Assembly: GCA_943369525.1 (NCBI GenBank)
Contig: CALRNL020000009.1
Location: 62,001-126,000 of the forward strand
Direction: 5' to 3'
Source of the DNA: BAIKAL-G1 sp943369525
GTDB lineage: Bacteria > Cyanobacteriota > Cyanobacteriia > PCC-6307 > Cyanobiaceae
DNA length: 64,000 bases
The stretch's first letter is position 1; each line of letters opens with the position of its first letter. Below the pieces are notes generated by a model, which was not told the DNA's origin, ran no database searches, and worked only from the letters and a program-made list of their open reading frames with translations. This document shows, one piece after another, positions 27,135 to 35,041 of the stretch. A program made the position numbers and the translations under genes.

Positions 27135-28325
27135 GTGCTGGTGGTGGGCTGCGGCCCCGCCGGCGGCGAGTTGGCGCGCCTCCTGGCCCAGGCGGGCCTG
27201 GCGGTGTGGCTGGTCGATCAGTTGGCCGACCTCAGCCAGGCCGCCTTCAGCAGCGCCGCCTTGCCCCTGGCGGCCCTGGAGCGCTTTTCCCTGCCGGCCT
27301 CCCTGGTGGCCAGCCGCTGGCAGGGCTGGCAGTTGCTCGGGCCCGGCGAGGCGGTGCGCCGTTGGCAGGGGGAGCAAACCCTGGGGGTGGTGCTCGATTT
27401 CGCTGCCCTGCGCCAATGGTTAGCCAGTGAGGCCCAGGCCTGGGGAGCCCGCCTGGAGCTGGGTTGCCGCGCCCTGGAGCAGCGCCAGGGGCCCGATCGG
27501 ATCCGCACCCTGCTGCGCTGGCGCGATGGCCAGCAGCGCTGGATCGGGAGCCGCTGGGTGGTTGATGCCACCGGCCAGGCCCGCAGCCTGCTGGGGGAGC
27601 CCCCGGCAAGCGCCGGGCCCCTGGTGTCGGGCCTGGGGGTGGAGTGGTTGCTGGCCGTGTCAGCGGCCCAGGAGCAGCGCTGGCGGGGCCAGCTCAGTTT
27701 TCTGCTGGGCACGGACTGGTTGCCCCAGGGCTACGGCTGGGTGTTCCCGATGCAGAGCGGCCAGCTGAAGGTGGGGGTTTGCCGGCTCCAGGACCCGCAG
27801 CGGCCCCAACCGCCCCTGGGCCCCTTGCTGCAGAGGATCCTGGGCCGCTGCGGCCTGGCAGGGGCCCAAGTGCTGGATCGCCATGGCGGCCTGATCCGCA
27901 GCACGATCCAGCGCCAGGAGCCCCATCGGCGCGGCCGCCTGATTGGCCTTGGCGATGCGGTGAGCACGGCCAACCTGCTGGGCGGCGAGGGCATTCGCCA
28001 TGCCCTCCTCAGCGCCCGGGTGCTGGCGCCCCAGCTGCTGGCAGCCCTGGCCCCGGGCAGCCAGGACCTGGCCGCCGCCCGGGGACTTGATGACTATCCC
28101 CGCCAGCTGCGCCGGGCCCTGGGCTGGCGCTGGGGCCTCAGTGGCCGCCTGGCCCGGCGCACCTGGCTGGGGTTGAATTCAGCGGCGGCCGACCGGCGCC
28201 TGGAGCGGTTGCTGACGGGGTTGGCCCGGCACCAACAGGCGGCGGATCTCTCGGCCCTGCTATTTGACTACCGCTTCGAACGCTATGGGCTCCGGGCCCT
28301 GCCCTACCTGTTGGGCCTGCGCTGA
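27135..28325 (+). CDS. FAD-dependent oxidoreductase (geranylgeranyl reductase/cyclase-like)
   Basis: The 396-residue protein begins with a Rossmann FAD site, LVVGCGPAGGELARLLAQAG, and has the second FAD motif LIGLGDAVSTANLLGGEGIRHAL near residue 265, the arrangement of the geranylgeranyl reductase/lycopene cyclase superfamily. The substrate is unclear. Placement directly after dxs suggests an isoprenoid-related role, but this is inference. The start is GTG; the frame is open to a CTG 30 bases upstream, which would give a few residues before the first strand. The known lycopene cyclase motifs were not identified. Confidence 0.75.
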   Translation: MLVVGCGPAGGELARLLAQAGLAVWLVDQLADLSQAAFSSAALPLAALERFSLPASLVASRWQGWQLLGPGEAVRRWQGEQTLGVVLDFAALRQWLASEAQAWGARLELGCRALEQRQGPDRIRTLLRWRDGQQRWIGSRWVVDATGQARSLLGEPPASAGPLVSGLGVEWLLAVSAAQEQRWRGQLSFLLGTDWLPQGYGWVFPMQSGQLKVGVCRLQDPQRPQPPLGPLLQRILGRCGLAGAQVLDRHGGLIRSTIQRQEPHRRGRLIGLGDAVSTANLLGGEGIRHALLSARVLAPQLLAALAPGSQDLAAARGLDDYPRQLRRALGWRWGLSGRLARRTWLGLNSAAADRRLERLLTGLARHQQAADLSALLFDYRFERYGLRALPYLLGLR

Positions 28326-28447
28326 ACGGACTGTTGCATGGTGTCGAGCGTCCAGGCCTCTGGGATCAAGGCGCCTGGGCCGCAGCCCCACCCACGGCTC
28401 CAAGCGCCCAGTTCAGGGGCTTCTTGGGAGGAGCGAAGATCAATAGG

Positions 28448-28582
28448 ATGGCCCGCAAAAAAATATCCCCACAACTGACATCCCTCTGCAAGAAGTCAAT
28501 CATGGGGATCCAAGTTCGTTGCAGTATTGAGACACTAGGGGAGACGCCAAATGAATTGACGTCTTTGAATCAGCGTGTTTAG
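28448..28582 (+). CDS. Possible small protein, 44 residues
   Basis: A 44-codon frame (MARKKISPQLTSLCKKS...) lies in an unusually A+T-rich patch after the flavoprotein gene. A weak AATAGG precedes the ATG. The product is basic at the N-terminus, with no membrane segment and no recognised family. It might be a real small protein, a remnant, or noise in a transcribed spacer. The 14-base repeats begin just after its stop. Confidence 0.22.
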   Translation: MARKKISPQLTSLCKKSIMGIQVRCSIETLGETPNELTSLNQRV

Positions 28583-28594
28583 ATCACCGGCTTT

Positions 28595-28636
28595 GCATCA
28601 ATGGCTCTGCATCAATGGCTACGAATCAATGGCCCT
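28595..28636. repeat. Three 14-base tandem repeats
   Basis: Three consecutive units, GCATCAATGGCTCT, GCATCAATGGCTAC and GAATCAATGGCCCT, lie between the flavoprotein and psaK genes. The unit sequence differs from the array at 21873 but has the same 14-base period. Confidence 0.85.
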
Positions 28637-28706
28637 GCGTGAAGGTGGTTGCGGCGATCGGGTTTGCTCGATCGCCGCAACCATTCGCTAGGGCCCTAAT
28701 CCAGTG

Positions 28707-28964
28707 TCAGAGCACGCCGCGGGACGCCAGGCCCAAGATGGCGCCCATGCCAAGGACGTGGCCGAAGCTGGTGGTCGCCAGCAGGGAGGCATGGCTGAGG
28801 CCGCCGAACAGGGCGGGGCTGGGCAGTTTGGCGCCCTCGTTGGGATACTTGATGCTGGCTTTGCCGATGCCGATGGCGATCACGTTGGCGGCGATCATCA
28901 CCAGGGCCACCTTCGGCGACCAGGTGAGGGTGGCCGGGGCGAGGGCAAACAGGGGGGAGAGCAT
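28707..28964 (-). CDS. psaK: Photosystem I reaction center subunit PsaK
   Basis: PsaK is a two-helix thylakoid protein at the edge of photosystem I that binds chlorophyll and carotenoid and helps couple light harvesting. The sequence shows WSPKVALVMIAANVIAIGIGKASIKYPNEGAKLP, the first helix and conserved loop, then GGLSHASLLATTSFGHVLGMGAILG, the second helix. The start at MLSPLF gives about 85 residues, the usual length; a Met seven codons upstream would give 92. It lies downstream of the DUF3593/DUF2499 pair on the same strand. Confidence 0.93.
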   Translation of the reverse strand: MLSPLFALAPATLTWSPKVALVMIAANVIAIGIGKASIKYPNEGAKLPSPALFGGLSHASLLATTSFGHVLGMGAILGLASRGVL

Positions 28965-29018
28965 GGTGTTCAGGCGACGCCCCATCTTCCGGGGCCAGGC
29001 AGGCCCCGCAGCCCTTGC

Positions 29019-29372
29019 TTAAGACTTGTTCATTGCCTTAGGGGCTGGACGTCTCCAGAAACCCAGCAGCACCATCGTGTTGCTCAGGGTCAAAAAGGCT
29101 TCGGCGCCGCCATGGAGCGGGTCCACATCGGCCAATTGGTGGCCGTAAACGTTTTGGGCCACCAGGGCCGCCCCAATCGTGACCAGCACGAACAGCAGCG
29201 TGGCGCTGAATCCCCAGAGGGCTAGGCGCGGGAAACGGCCGCAGCGCCAGCCCCACCACAGGAAGGCCAGGTAGGGGAAGAGCGATAGGCCAAAGAGGGG
29301 GGCCGGATCGAAGGCCGCCAGGGCCCCCAGGGCGGCGTTGAGGACCGAAGGGGCTAGGGCAGGGTCGACCAT
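29019..29372 (-). CDS. DUF3593 family membrane protein
   Basis: The 117-residue protein has three hydrophobic segments and the family stretch LFGLSLFPYLAFLWWGWRCGRFPRLA followed by NVYGHQLADVDPLHGGAEAFLTLSNTMVLLGF. DUF3593 proteins are restricted to cyanobacteria and plastids, probably in thylakoid membranes, with no assigned reaction. It is adjacent to a DUF2499 gene (10-base gap) and upstream of psaK, so these three minus-strand genes may form one unit. Confidence 0.8.
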   Translation of the reverse strand: MVDPALAPSVLNAALGALAAFDPAPLFGLSLFPYLAFLWWGWRCGRFPRLALWGFSATLLFVLVTIGAALVAQNVYGHQLADVDPLHGGAEAFLTLSNTMVLLGFWRRPAPKAMNKS

Positions 29373-29382
29373 GGCTGGCGGC

Positions 29383-29706
29383 CTAGGGGAGTTGGTTGGG
29401 GGGCTGGCCGGTAGCGCTGGCCCTGCGGGCGATCAGCAGGGCGGCCAGGGCCAGGCAACAGTTCCCCAGCAGGGTGGTGGCCGCCTGAAACACCACCAGG
29501 CCCTGGAGCGCGGCCGGGTTGTCGAATAGGTGCCAGGTGCAGGCCGCCATGGCGCTGACCAGGGCCGGCAGCATGGCTAGGGCGAGCCAGTTCCAGGCGG
29601 GTTCCGCCTGCAGCCGGCCCCAGCGCTGGATCGCCAGCATCGCCAGGGCCCACTCCAGCACCGAGGTGATGTGGATCCACCAGGTGGGTAGGGAAAGGGC
29701 ATGCAT
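29383..29706 (-). CDS. DUF2499 family membrane protein
   Basis: The 107-residue protein starts MHALSLPTWWIHITSVLEW, the conserved N-terminus of DUF2499, and has three to four hydrophobic helices with ACTWHLFDNP in the middle. The family is found in cyanobacteria and chloroplasts, always without a defined activity. I chose the Met at 29704-29706, although the frame is open further upstream through the neighbouring gene. The gene pair DUF2499-DUF3593 is, from memory, commonly conserved in cyanobacteria. Confidence 0.82.
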   Translation of the reverse strand: MHALSLPTWWIHITSVLEWALAMLAIQRWGRLQAEPAWNWLALAMLPALVSAMAACTWHLFDNPAALQGLVVFQAATTLLGNCCLALAALLIARRASATGQPPNQLP

Positions 29707-29729
29707 GGGCGGGGTTCGGGCAGCCGCGA

Positions 29730-30410
29730 TCAGCGGGGCATCCAGTCGTCGGCCGGTTCCGGCTTCTCGCTGTCCTGCAGGGAGGGAAAGCTGTTGCGGA
29801 TCTGGGCCGTGATCGCCTGACGCACCTGGGCCCGGAAGGCCTGGGCCGCATCGCTTGGCAGCACCGGATAGGAGCTGGGATCGCTGGCTTCCGCCCGCAG
29901 GGGCTTCCAGCTGGTTTTGGTGGTGGCTTTGAAGGCCTCGAGGGGGGCCTGGAAATCGAAGGACAAACTGCGGCCCTGGGCGGCCACTTCCGCCACCCAT
30001 TGCTCCCGCAGGGGAATCAAGGCCTTGGCCTTGAGGGTGTCGGGTAGGCCCAGCACCGGCTCGTAGTAGTCGAGGGCCCGCAGCTCCTCCTCCAGCAGGA
30101 CCCGCCAGGCCCCCTGTTCCCCGTCGCCCAGCTCCGATTCCGGCGGGTTCGCCTTGAGGGCATCGAGGTAGAAGGCCAGCCAGCGATAGTGCGACTTGTC
30201 GCGGGTGGCTTTCTTGGCCGCCTTGCCATGGGCCTGCAATTTCGGCAGGGCCCCATCGGCCTTGCGCAGGAAGATGCGCTCATCCCGCTCCAGGTTGATC
30301 GCTCCCCAGCGCTGGCGGTATTCCCACAGCTCTTCGTAGCGGCGCACCTCTTCGGCCGGCCAGCCGATGGCCTTCAGTTCCTCGGCGCGGTTTTCGTCAA
30401 CCTTGAGCAA
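29730..30410 (-). CDS. Conserved hypothetical protein (charged, soluble)
   Basis: The 226-residue protein is rich in Glu, Arg, Lys and Ala with no membrane segment. It opens VDENRAEELKAIGWPAEEVRRYEELWEYRQRWG and has a helical, charged middle (KAAKKATRDKSHYRWLAF). I recall similar hypothetical proteins in picocyanobacteria but no name or role. It is the first gene of the minus-strand run towards psaK, 23 bases upstream of DUF2499. The intact frame and codon use support a real gene. Confidence 0.65.
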   Translation of the reverse strand: MLKVDENRAEELKAIGWPAEEVRRYEELWEYRQRWGAINLERDERIFLRKADGALPKLQAHGKAAKKATRDKSHYRWLAFYLDALKANPPESELGDGEQGAWRVLLEEELRALDYYEPVLGLPDTLKAKALIPLREQWVAEVAAQGRSLSFDFQAPLEAFKATTKTSWKPLRAEASDPSSYPVLPSDAAQAFRAQVRQAITAQIRNSFPSLQDSEKPEPADDWMPR

Positions 30411-30715
30411 TTGCGGGCCTGGTCACTGGTCTTGAGCCTAGGCGCCAGCCTTGGTTCGCCCGGTCTGGGGGCTCCGGGCTGATCCGAGCAGGCGGGTGCG
30501 GGGGCCTGCTACGGGGTTAATCCTGGCCCGGGGAGCCAGGCCCGGAGTTACGGGCAATCTGTTACAATTATGAAATATTCCTTAATATCTTTGGGTTCCG
30601 TCCCTGGCTTGGCCTTGGCCTCGGCCTTGGCAGTGGCAGCCGCCCCTGGCCCCCAATCCCCCTTGGGTCCTGTCGGCCCTCACCCCCTTGCCAGCTCCTT
30701 GGAGCCAAACCAGCC
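30411..30715. promoter_or_regulatory. Divergent intergenic region with a likely -10 element
   Basis: This 305-base gap separates two divergent hypothetical genes. A TGTTACAAT extended -10-like box at 30560-30568 on the plus strand sits in a local A+T-rich stretch and may drive the gene at 30716, leaving a leader of about 140 bases. No clear -35 box is seen. An open frame starting at 30570 is not convincing as a protein. Confidence 0.35.
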
Positions 30716-31447
30716 ATGGCTGACTCGCTTCTTTTTCTGTTGGCTCCATCCCCAGGCCTGCCCCAGGGGGCGATGTCTTGGGCTGACCTGGCTGACGCCC
30801 AGGCCCGGGGCCTGGGGGAGGTGCTAGCCCTGCGCATCTTCGCCTGCCCGACCGACTGGCCTGGGAGCTTGGAAACCCTGGTGGAATCGGGCCTGGCCCA
30901 CAGCGGCGGCGCCGATCCCTTCGGGTTTGGCCAGCCTGGCTCCCAGGCCCCGGCCGCTCCCCAGGAGCGCAGCCTGCGCTGCGATGCGTCGGTGCCGCTG
31001 CTCGATCCCACCAGCCTTTGCCTGGGGATCTACGCCCTGGGGGCGGCAAGCCCTGGCCAGTACCAGTCCCTGGCCAACCTGCCCCTGGCGGCGATCGAGA
31101 ACGAAACCTGTTGGTTCTATCCCACCGAGAACGGCCGCTATCTCAGCTGGCAGAGCCAGCGGCCCCGCAGCTTTCTGCCTGGCCGCTTGCCCGATGGCGA
31201 AGCATCCGACCCTGCCCAAGCCTTCGACCCGGCGGAGCTGCGCCTGTTGTGGTCCTTGCTGGCGGATGACCAAGTCATGACCTGCGTTGGCCTCACCTAC
31301 CGGGGCCGGCGGATCGAATGGCCGATCCAGCCCAGGCCCTTGGAACCGGAAGAATCGCCGTCGGTGTGGACCTGGTTCGAGCTCGATGACCTCAGCTCCC
31401 AGCCCTGGCAGCGGCTCGATCGCATCGAAACCTCCCCCCGCCGCTAG
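30716..31447 (+). CDS. Hypothetical protein
   Basis: The 243-residue product is soluble, with no obvious signal peptide after the first Met (MADSLLFLLAPSPGLPQG is only weakly hydrophobic). It contains ENETCWFYPTENGRYLSWQSQRP and VMTCVGLTYRGRRIEWPIQP, which suggest a beta-rich fold, but I do not recognise the family. The frame is intact with normal codon use. It is followed by csaB on the same strand after about 130 bases. Confidence 0.55.
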   Translation: MADSLLFLLAPSPGLPQGAMSWADLADAQARGLGEVLALRIFACPTDWPGSLETLVESGLAHSGGADPFGFGQPGSQAPAAPQERSLRCDASVPLLDPTSLCLGIYALGAASPGQYQSLANLPLAAIENETCWFYPTENGRYLSWQSQRPRSFLPGRLPDGEASDPAQAFDPAELRLLWSLLADDQVMTCVGLTYRGRRIEWPIQPRPLEPEESPSVWTWFELDDLSSQPWQRLDRIETSPRR

Positions 31448-31576
31448 GGCCCAGGGCCGGCCGGCAGCCAACGGCCCGGGCGGCTTTCCGGCCAGCGCTG
31501 GCCAGTGTCTTGGGCAGGCCGGTCCGGCGGAAATGCGATGCTGCCGGGGCGCAACCACTGGGGCGAGGGCAGGGCG

Positions 31577-32623
31577 ATGGGCGCATCTCGGCAGGTGCTG
31601 CTCTGCGGCTACTACGGCGAGCACAACATCGGCGATGACGCCCTCCTGGCCGCCCTGCTGCAGCAGTTGCCCCCGGGCTGGACGCCCCTGGTCACCGGCT
31701 TCGACCAGACGGAATTGGAGCAGCGTTTTGGCGTGGCCACCTGCCCCCGGCGCAGACTGAAGTCTGTCTTGGCGGCCCTGGGCCGTTGTCAGGCCCTGGT
31801 CCTGGGGGGTGGCAGCCTGCTCCAGGACGCCACCAGCTGGCGCAGCCTCCTTTATTACCTGCTGCTGATCGTCGCCGCCCGGGCGGCCGGCAAACCGGTG
31901 TTGCTCTGGGGCCAGGGCCTGGGTCCCCTGCGCCGTCGGCCCAGCCGCCTGCTGGTGCGATTGGTGTTGCCGCTGGTCACGGCCAGCAGCTGGCGGGATC
32001 CGGCCTCGGCCGCCCAGGTGCGTCGCTGGGGTGGCACCTGCCTGGAGGGCAGTGATCCGGTTTGGTCCCTGCCGCCCTTGACCTGGCGGGGCTCGGGCGG
32101 ACCGATTGTGCTTTGTTTTCGCTCCAGTCCCTTGCTAGGCCCGGCCCAGTGGCGCCTGGTGCTGGAGGCCCTGGCCCAGGTGGCCCCAGGCTCCGATCGG
32201 CAGGTGCTCTGGCTGCCCTTCCACCGGGGCCAGGACAGGGGCTTGCTCGCCCGACTGCAAGGGCAAGGGCTGGTGCCCGAGGCCCTGGCGGCCCGCAGCC
32301 GCGAATGCCCGGTCACCAGTCCCGAGCAGGCGATGCAGCTGTTTGCGGGCGCTGGTCTGGTGCTGGCGATGCGCCTGCATGGGCTGATTTTGGCCGCCCA
32401 GGCTTCGGCTCCCTGTTGCGCCCTCAGTTACGACCCCAAGGTGGCCGCTGCCGCCCGGGCCATCGCCTGCCCCTGCCTGGATTTGGAGGGCGCCCTGCCG
32501 AGCGCCGCTGCCCTGGCGGCCCCCTGGCAGGCCCAACTGGATCGGCCCCTGGCGCCCGCGGCGATCATTGCCCAGCGCCAGGCGGCAGGGGTGCACGCGG
32601 ACTTGCTTCAACGGCTGATCTGA
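31577..32623 (+). CDS. csaB: Polysaccharide pyruvyl transferase CsaB
   Basis: CsaB transfers pyruvate ketals onto cell-wall polysaccharide; such groups can anchor SLH-domain surface proteins. The start MGASRQVLLCGYYGEHNIGDDALLAALL is the family N-terminus, and VLGGGSLLQDATSWRSLLYYLLL, VLLWGQGLGPLRR and MRLHGLILAAQASAPCCALSYDPKV are further hallmarks. The 348-residue length is normal. An upstream Met at 31505 is less likely. The protein probably acts at the cytoplasmic face before export of the polymer. Confidence 0.9.
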   Translation: MGASRQVLLCGYYGEHNIGDDALLAALLQQLPPGWTPLVTGFDQTELEQRFGVATCPRRRLKSVLAALGRCQALVLGGGSLLQDATSWRSLLYYLLLIVAARAAGKPVLLWGQGLGPLRRRPSRLLVRLVLPLVTASSWRDPASAAQVRRWGGTCLEGSDPVWSLPPLTWRGSGGPIVLCFRSSPLLGPAQWRLVLEALAQVAPGSDRQVLWLPFHRGQDRGLLARLQGQGLVPEALAARSRECPVTSPEQAMQLFAGAGLVLAMRLHGLILAAQASAPCCALSYDPKVAAAARAIACPCLDLEGALPSAAALAAPWQAQLDRPLAPAAIIAQRQAAGVHADLLQRLI

Positions 32624-32665
32624 TCACCAAGACCGGATCGGCTGATGGGATCTGGGCGGTCTGGA

Positions 32666-32842
32666 TCAGGGCTGGAGGGGGCGGGGCCGGTAAGGGCTAG
32701 CCGGGGCAGCTGGTGGGCCGGTTGGCGGGGCGGGCTGATCAAGCAACTGCCCCAGGCCCAGATCGAGGTCCCCTACCCAGCTGACCAGGGCCAGGATGCA
32801 GATGCCGGCGCTGATGACCAGGGCCACCTGGTGTTTGGCCAT
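32666..32842 (-). CDS. Small membrane protein, hypothetical
   Basis: A 58-residue frame starts MAKHQVALVISAGICILALVSW and continues WVGDLDLGLGQLLDQPAPP, giving one membrane helix and a Pro/Ala-rich tail. It converges on csaB, 42 bases away. The frame is open further upstream, but the helix directly after this Met favours it. The family is not recognised. It is plausible, but too short to be sure. Confidence 0.4.
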   Translation of the reverse strand: MAKHQVALVISAGICILALVSWVGDLDLGLGQLLDQPAPPTGPPAAPASPYRPRPLQP

Positions 32843-32942
32843 GGAGATGCTGCTGCGGCTCGCCAGTCTCCAGGGCAATCGCCCCCAAGCCGCCAGCCGC
32901 TGCCAGGGCCTGAGCGAGCCAAAGCGGCATGCCCTATCCCGA

Positions 32943-32983
32943 GCAACCCGGTTGCCAGGACCGAATCCTGGCAACCGGGTTGC
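32943..32983. repeat. Perfect 18-bp inverted repeat (hairpin)
   Basis: The arm GCAACCCGGTTGCCAGGA (32943-32960) is followed by CCGAA and its exact reverse complement at 32966-32983. The stem is very strong with a five-base loop and no T-tract on either side. It lies between the small minus-strand ORF and the desaturase gene, so it would fall in the leader of either transcript. Confidence 0.9.
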
Positions 32984-33039
32984 TGGCTCGGTGTCGATGC
33001 CTACCGAAGCAAAGGGCGCCCGGCTGGTGTGATTGCGCC

Positions 33040-33960
33040 ATGACGACCACTCCCACCGGCCTGATTCCCCGCGCTGAGCTCGCCGAGCTCAATGCCCTGA
33101 GCGATGGTCCCGGCCTTTGGCGCTTTGGCTCCCAGCTGCTGCTGATCGCTGCGGGCGGCGGACTCTGGGCCCAGGCCAGCCTGCCGTTGGCCCTGCGGCT
33201 GGCTGGTCTGGTGGCCAGTGGCATCGGCCTGGCCACCTGCTTTGCGCCGATGCACGAATGTGGCCACCGCACCGCCTTTGCCAGCCGCCGCCTTAACGAC
33301 AGCTGCGCCTGGATTGCCGGCCTGCTGAGCTTTTACAACGCCACCTTTTATCGCCGCTACCACCAGTTTCACCACCGCTTCGCCCACCAGGTGGGCCTCG
33401 ATCCCGAACTGGAGGATCCCCAACCCACCACCCCCCTGGCCTACGGCCTGGAGCTGGTGGGTTGGAACTGGTGGATCGGCAAACTGCGCGGCCATGCCCG
33501 CCTGCTCTTTGGCGATCTCAGCGGCATTGCCTATCTGAGCCCGGAGGTGATTCCCCAGGTACGGCGCTCCGTGCGGTTGCAATTCGCCGTCTATGGCCTG
33601 GTGGTGCTGGGCTCGATGGCGGCAGGCCATGGCTGGTTTTTGGTCTGGGCCTGGCTGCTGCCCCTGGCCCTGGGCCAACCGCTGCTGCGCTTTTTCCTCT
33701 TGGCCGAACATTCCGGCTGTGAGTTCAGCGCCGATGGCACCCGCAACACCCGCACCACCTTGACCAACCCCCTAGTGCGCTGGCTGATGTGGAACATGCC
33801 CTTCCACGCCGAGCACCACCTCTACCCCTCCCTGCCCTTCCATGCCTTGGCCCGGGCCCACCGCTGGATTGGTCCCCGGATTGCCCATTGCGACCCGGGC
33901 TACCTGGCCGTGCATCGCCAGCTGCTCCACAAACTCAGCACCCTCGCCCTGCCGGCATGA
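33040..33960 (+). CDS. Membrane fatty acid desaturase family protein
   Basis: The 306-residue protein has four to six hydrophobic segments and the three histidine boxes of membrane di-iron enzymes: HECGH (near residue 72), HQFHH (near 109) and HAEHH (near 251). The context FNATFYRRYHQFHHRF and LMWNMPFHAEHHLYPSLPFH resembles desaturases or hydroxylases acting on acyl or sphingoid chains; carotenoid hydroxylases are more distant. The start ATG gives a short cytosolic lead before the first helix. Its stop overlaps the ATG of the hydrolase gene, so the pair is co-translated. The substrate is unknown. Confidence 0.85.
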   Translation: MTTTPTGLIPRAELAELNALSDGPGLWRFGSQLLLIAAGGGLWAQASLPLALRLAGLVASGIGLATCFAPMHECGHRTAFASRRLNDSCAWIAGLLSFYNATFYRRYHQFHHRFAHQVGLDPELEDPQPTTPLAYGLELVGWNWWIGKLRGHARLLFGDLSGIAYLSPEVIPQVRRSVRLQFAVYGLVVLGSMAAGHGWFLVWAWLLPLALGQPLLRFFLLAEHSGCEFSADGTRNTRTTLTNPLVRWLMWNMPFHAEHHLYPSLPFHALARAHRWIGPRIAHCDPGYLAVHRQLLHKLSTLALPA

Positions 33961-34952
33961 CCGCCATGCCAACCACCTTGGAGGGCCTGCTGGAGCTGGG
34001 CCCCTTCCCCCTGCGCTGCGGCCACACCATCAGCCAGGCCCGCATCGGCTACGCCCAGATCGGTGAGCCCAATGCCGATCGCAGCAACCTGATCCTGGTG
34101 CCCACCTCCTATGGGGCCCGCCATGGCGACCTCACCTGGCTGGCCGGCCCGGTGCTCGATCCCGAGCGCTATTGCATCGTGATTGCCGACATGTTTGGCA
34201 ATGGGGTGTCGAGCAGCCCCAGTCATGGCGAGATGGGCCTGGCGGAAACGGGCTGGATCAGCAGCCACCACGACAACATCGCCGCCCAGCGGCGCCTGCT
34301 GCTGGAGCTCTTCGGCACCGACCAGCCGGCCCTGGTCTACGGCTGGTCCATGGGGGCCCAGCAGGCCTACCAGTGGGCGGTGAGCTATCCGGACTTGGTG
34401 CGGCGCATCTGCTGTGTGGGCGGCACGGCCCGCACCTCCCCCCATAACCGGCTGTTCGTGCTCAGCCTGCGCCAGGCCCTCTGCGCCGATCGCCATTGGA
34501 ACGGCCAGGGCTTTGATGCTGATCCGGTGCAGGGGCTGCGCACCTACGCCCTGATCTATGCCAGCTGGGCCGCCAGCCAGCCCTTCTTTCGCACGATCAG
34601 CGAAGCCTCGGTGGAGGAGCACGTGGAGCAGCGATGGCTGCCCGCCTACCAGCGCCATGACCCCCGCGATCTGATCGCCATGCTGGATACCTGGTTGGCC
34701 CACGATGTCGCCGATGGCGGAGATTTAGCGGCGGCCTTGGGCCGCATCGAAGCCCAGGCCACGGTGGTTGCGGGCAGCCACGACCTCTATTTCACCGTGG
34801 ATGATCTGGCCGCTGATCGGGAGCGCCTGCGCCATGGACGCCTGCAGGTGATTGATTCGCTGCTGGGCCACCGGGCCGGCAATCCCTCCGCCAGTCCGCC
34901 CGAACAACAGCAACTGCGCAGCGCCGTTGAGGAGTTGCTCAACCGCAAGTAA
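33957..34952 (+). CDS. Alpha/beta-fold hydrolase, homoserine O-acetyltransferase-like
   Basis: The protein has 331 residues. The nucleophile elbow is GWSMGA (about residue 129), with candidate acid and base in GSHDLYF (about 276) and LLGHRAGNPSA (about 303), so the catalytic triad is intact. The overall layout (ARIGYAQIGEPNADRSNLILVPTSYGA, then VIADMFGNGVSSSPS) is that of the MetX-related alpha/beta hydrolases. It is not necessarily MetX, since this subgroup often has other acyl substrates. It overlaps the desaturase by four bases and precedes the glnT-type gene by about 90 bases. Confidence 0.8.
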   Translation: MTAMPTTLEGLLELGPFPLRCGHTISQARIGYAQIGEPNADRSNLILVPTSYGARHGDLTWLAGPVLDPERYCIVIADMFGNGVSSSPSHGEMGLAETGWISSHHDNIAAQRRLLLELFGTDQPALVYGWSMGAQQAYQWAVSYPDLVRRICCVGGTARTSPHNRLFVLSLRQALCADRHWNGQGFDADPVQGLRTYALIYASWAASQPFFRTISEASVEEHVEQRWLPAYQRHDPRDLIAMLDTWLAHDVADGGDLAAALGRIEAQATVVAGSHDLYFTVDDLAADRERLRHGRLQVIDSLLGHRAGNPSASPPEQQQLRSAVEELLNRK

Positions 34953-35041
34953 GCCGTTGTTTGCAGAGGTGATCAAACGGTTTTAAAGGGTTTTCGAAAC
35001 GGGTTTGCTTCCAGTTTTCTTCCATCCCATCACGATCCGCC

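Noticed and set aside
30570..30827. An 85-codon plus-strand frame beginning MKYSLISLG
   Set aside because: The composition after the first 20 residues is Pro/Gly/Leu noise and it overlaps the better gene at 30716 in another frame; the region looks like a leader.
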